A stretch of 64,000 nt of DNA from Corynebacterium kutscheri (lineage in GTDB: Bacteria > Actinomycetota > Actinomycetes > Mycobacteriales > Mycobacteriaceae). Both the position numbers and the translations under genes were made by a program. Below the pieces are notes generated by a model. The model searched no databases, had not been told where the DNA came from, and saw nothing but the letters and a program-made list of their open reading frames with translations. Of this stretch, positions 62,063 to 64,000 are shown in pieces (the first letter of the stretch is position 1; the number at the start of each line of letters is the position of its first letter). The DNA lies in NCBI RefSeq assembly GCF_000980835.1, contig NZ_CP011312.1:1736001-1800000 (forward strand), given 5' to 3'.

Positions 62063-63469
62063 TTAAGCATCCCTGTTAAGTGTGTAAGACATATCTTCTA
62101 GTTCTACACCTTTTGTCTCTGGGATATAACGCACAACCAGCCAAATAAGTAGGGCGGCAACTACCGCATAGGAAAAATAGGTGCCGGATAATCCTAGGTG
62201 TTCCTTGAGCACTGGGAAAAGTTGAGTAACCAAAGTACCGCCAATCCAGTTTCCGGCAATTGCCAATCCAAGGCCAGCTGTACGGATTTGGTTGGGAAAA
62301 ATTTCGCCAAGAAATACCCACAGCACCACGCCCCAGGTTCCGCAGAAAATGATGTACACCATGTGCACACTAGTAAGAGCAAGTGGTACCCAAATACCAC
62401 TGAGGTTAAGTGTGCCATCAGGGGTTACTTCACCTTGCATAAAAGTAAGTGCCGCAATCAGCATAGAAATAAACATGCCGATAGCACCCCAGAGCAATAG
62501 CGGTCTGCGTCCTACTCGGTCAATAACTAGCATGCCGATAATGGTCATCACAATGCCGATTACTGAGGTGAGAACAGGAATAAAGACTGCTGTGTTTCCA
62601 GTAAATCCGACGCTTTCCCATAAAACGGTGGCATAAAGAAGAACATTGTTAATCCCGGCCATTTGAATAAGAAAAGCAAAAGCTAAGGCCACCCACACCA
62701 CGGGATGCAAGATAAAGGAGCCGCCTAAAAGATCAGAAAAACGCGGCTTATGTCCAGAAAGTGAGGAATGAATCTCTGTGATACGTCCCTGTGGATCCGC
62801 ATCAGCTCCCACAGCAGCAAGGATTTTTTCAGCTTCTTCTTCTTTGCCAATTTGTACGAGATAACGAGGTGATTCCGGTAAGAAGAGAACAAAGAAACCG
62901 TATAAAACAGCTGGGAAGAGTTCGGTGATAAACATCCAACGCCAGGTGTATAAATCAAACCAGGCTTCAGCATCAGCTGATCCAGTAATCTTTACTAAAA
63001 GGAAGTTGCTAATAAATGCTCCAAAAATACCAAAAGCAATAGCTAACTGTTGTAATGTCCCCAGTCTTCCTCGCTTATCTGCAGGAGCGATTTCTGCGAT
63101 ATAAGCAGGAGCGATCACCGCAGAAATTCCTACGCCCAATCCACCTATAAAACGCCAGAAAAGCAAGGCACCAACCGAAAACGATAACCCGCTCATCAGT
63201 GCGGAGATAGCAAAAAGAACTGCGGCAGTTACCATCACTTTGACCCGACCAAAGCGATTGGCAGCACTTCCGGCCAAGGCTGCGCCAATAGCGGCACCTA
63301 AGCTCACAATAGCTACTACCCAGCCGGTCATTGCCGAGCTAAGGTCGAAACCGGTTGCTGCTTGAGAAAAAGACCCTACCGTTCCGTTGATAACTGCAAC
63401 ATCGAAGCCAAAGAGAAATCCTCCTAGTGCAGCGGCTCCAGCTACTTGTAAGAGTTTGTTATGAGTCAT
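62063..63469 (-). CDS. Sugar porter of the major facilitator superfamily
   Basis: A 468-aa twelve-helix transporter, probably proton-coupled, for a sugar or inositol. Signatures: GGFLFGFDVAVINGTVG in helix 1, NRFGRVKVMV in loop 2-3, RFIGGLGVGISAVIAPAYIAEIAPADKRG, LPESPRYLVQIGKEEEAE after helix 6, GINNVLLYAT in helix 7, DRVGRRPLLLWG in loop 8-9 and YIPETKGVELEDM at the C-terminus. Start ATG 63469 with AAGGAAA upstream, overlapping the end of the hydrolase gene by 11 nt, so the two are coupled. It resembles IolT-type carriers; the substrate is not decided. Confidence 0.9.
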   Translation of the reverse strand: MTHNKLLQVAGAAALGGFLFGFDVAVINGTVGSFSQAATGFDLSSAMTGWVVAIVSLGAAIGAALAGSAANRFGRVKVMVTAAVLFAISALMSGLSFSVGALLFWRFIGGLGVGISAVIAPAYIAEIAPADKRGRLGTLQQLAIAFGIFGAFISNFLLVKITGSADAEAWFDLYTWRWMFITELFPAVLYGFFVLFLPESPRYLVQIGKEEEAEKILAAVGADADPQGRITEIHSSLSGHKPRFSDLLGGSFILHPVVWVALAFAFLIQMAGINNVLLYATVLWESVGFTGNTAVFIPVLTSVIGIVMTIIGMLVIDRVGRRPLLLWGAIGMFISMLIAALTFMQGEVTPDGTLNLSGIWVPLALTSVHMVYIIFCGTWGVVLWVFLGEIFPNQIRTAGLGLAIAGNWIGGTLVTQLFPVLKEHLGLSGTYFSYAVVAALLIWLVVRYIPETKGVELEDMSYTLNRDA

Positions 63470-64000
63470 GAGTTTTCCTTGCACTATGCGTGAATGTGGC
63501 GGGGAAAGAAGTATTAATAAATTCTTTTATTGCTCTGCGTACTCGCTCCCAGGTAGCTGTTCCTTTCACGGAGAGAGCGCCGTGGAAAGTGCCAGGAAAC
63601 ATGTGTAGGGCAATGGGAACTCCTGCATCGGCAATATCTTGGGCGAGACGAATTCCTTCATCACGTAGTGGATCAATTGGATTGACCACAATCATTGTGG
63701 GCGGCATACAACTCATTACCTCGCGTGAGGGAATATAGGGAAGACGCTGTGGAGTAGATCCAATGTAATGGTGCCAAGCAGACTGCGAAGCCTCCCGAGT
63801 CCAGATAGGTCCTTGGGAATAAGTTGTAAAAGATGAAGTGGTCATCTGAGGTTCCAAGCACGGTTCCAACAGGATGAGACGTTCAATGCGAAGTTCGATG
63901 CCTTCTCGGTGAAGAATTTCTATTGCTTGGCGAGCTAATCCTGCTCCTGCTGAATCACCGTAGATGTATAAAGGTTTGTCCGGATAGTGTAAATGCAGGT
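63459..64000 (-). CDS. Alpha/beta hydrolase (hormone-sensitive-lipase-like), 5' part outside the window
   Basis: The C-terminal 180 residues of an esterase/lipase-type hydrolase. The nucleophile elbow YIYGDSAGAGLARQ lies near the right edge (about 63934-63957), the acid in VNPIDPLRDEG and the catalytic His in FPGTFHGAL. The oxyanion HGGG motif expected upstream is outside the window. The frame is open to the edge, so the gene is incomplete here. Its 3' end overlaps the sugar porter start; the pair may handle uptake and cleavage of one compound, which is inference. Confidence 0.8.
   Translation of the reverse strand, partial: LHLHYPDKPLYIYGDSAGAGLARQAIEILHREGIELRIERLILLEPCLEPQMTTSSFTTYSQGPIWTREASQSAWHHYIGSTPQRLPYIPSREVMSCMPPTMIVVNPIDPLRDEGIRLAQDIADAGVPIALHMFPGTFHGALSVKGTATWERVRRAIKEFINTSFPATFTHSARKTHDS

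Overview
The window is a stretch of a corynebacterial chromosome. Evidence: an RpfB with three DUF348 repeats, a G5 domain and a resuscitation-factor domain; the gephyrin-like Glp protein with its membrane receptor GlpR; a GapB-type dehydrogenase with an N-terminal extension; a protein O-mannosyltransferase; a sortase-anchored surface protein; and DtxR-like iron boxes. Base composition is AT-leaning for the genus (my visual estimate is mid-40s % GC), as in the C. kutscheri / C. diphtheriae side of the genus; species is not determined. Most of the backbone follows the order known from Mycobacterium tuberculosis Rv0984-Rv1026 (moaB2, mscL, 5-FCL, galU, moeA1, rimJ, pmt, rsmI, metG, tatD, rpfB, ksgA, ispE, pth, rplY, prs, glmU, tetR, mfd, mazG, lpqU, eno, divIC, DUF501, ppx2).

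Layout. 1-4.5 kb: the start of an AraC-type (RipA-like) regulator and a siderophore uptake locus (binding lipoprotein, two FecCD permeases, ATPase) around a DtxR-like operator. 4.6-5.3 kb: a small secreted one-module protein behind a coupled leader ORF. 5.7-15.8 kb: tRNA-Leu(UAA), ppx, DUF501, divIC, eno, a lytic transglycosylase, mazG, mfd and a TetR regulator. 15.8-19.5 kb: tRNA-Gln, then a surface block with a two-module LANTG adhesin and a Tat-exported multicopper oxidase. 19.9-31 kb: glmU, prs, two VOC-fold proteins, rplY, two peptidyl-tRNA hydrolases flanking a frameshifted NYN-domain gene and a purine permease fused to an OHCU-decarboxylase-like domain, then prfC. 31-37 kb: a membrane protein, gapB, an unknown protein, a HAD phosphatase, ppk2 and an ABM monooxygenase. 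37-49 kb: ABC-F, ispE, ksgA, rpfB, an orphan siderophore-binding lipoprotein, tatD, metG, rsmI and a BCCT transporter. 49-59 kb: pmt, zinc-finger anti-sigma-like protein with DoxX, glpR, rimJ, glp, galU, 5-FCL, SAF protein, mscL and mogA. 59-64 kb: an MmeI-type (Type IIL) restriction-modification gene, a sugar porter and the 3' part of an alpha/beta hydrolase.

The genes serve iron acquisition, envelope and division (GlmU, RpfB, DivIC, Glp/GlpR, Pmt, lytic transglycosylase), translation quality control (two Pth, RF3, L25, KsgA, RsmI, MetG), polyphosphate metabolism (Ppx, PPK2) and DNA repair (Mfd, MazG).

The most interesting unexplained signal is the 5' leader of the NYN-domain gene. Two perfect interlocking helices (8 and 9 bp, ABA'B' order) form a predicted H-type pseudoknot whose last strand runs into the Shine-Dalgarno sequence, and the gene behind it is interrupted at an A7 tract. 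No CRISPR array, insertion sequence, rRNA or prophage was seen.
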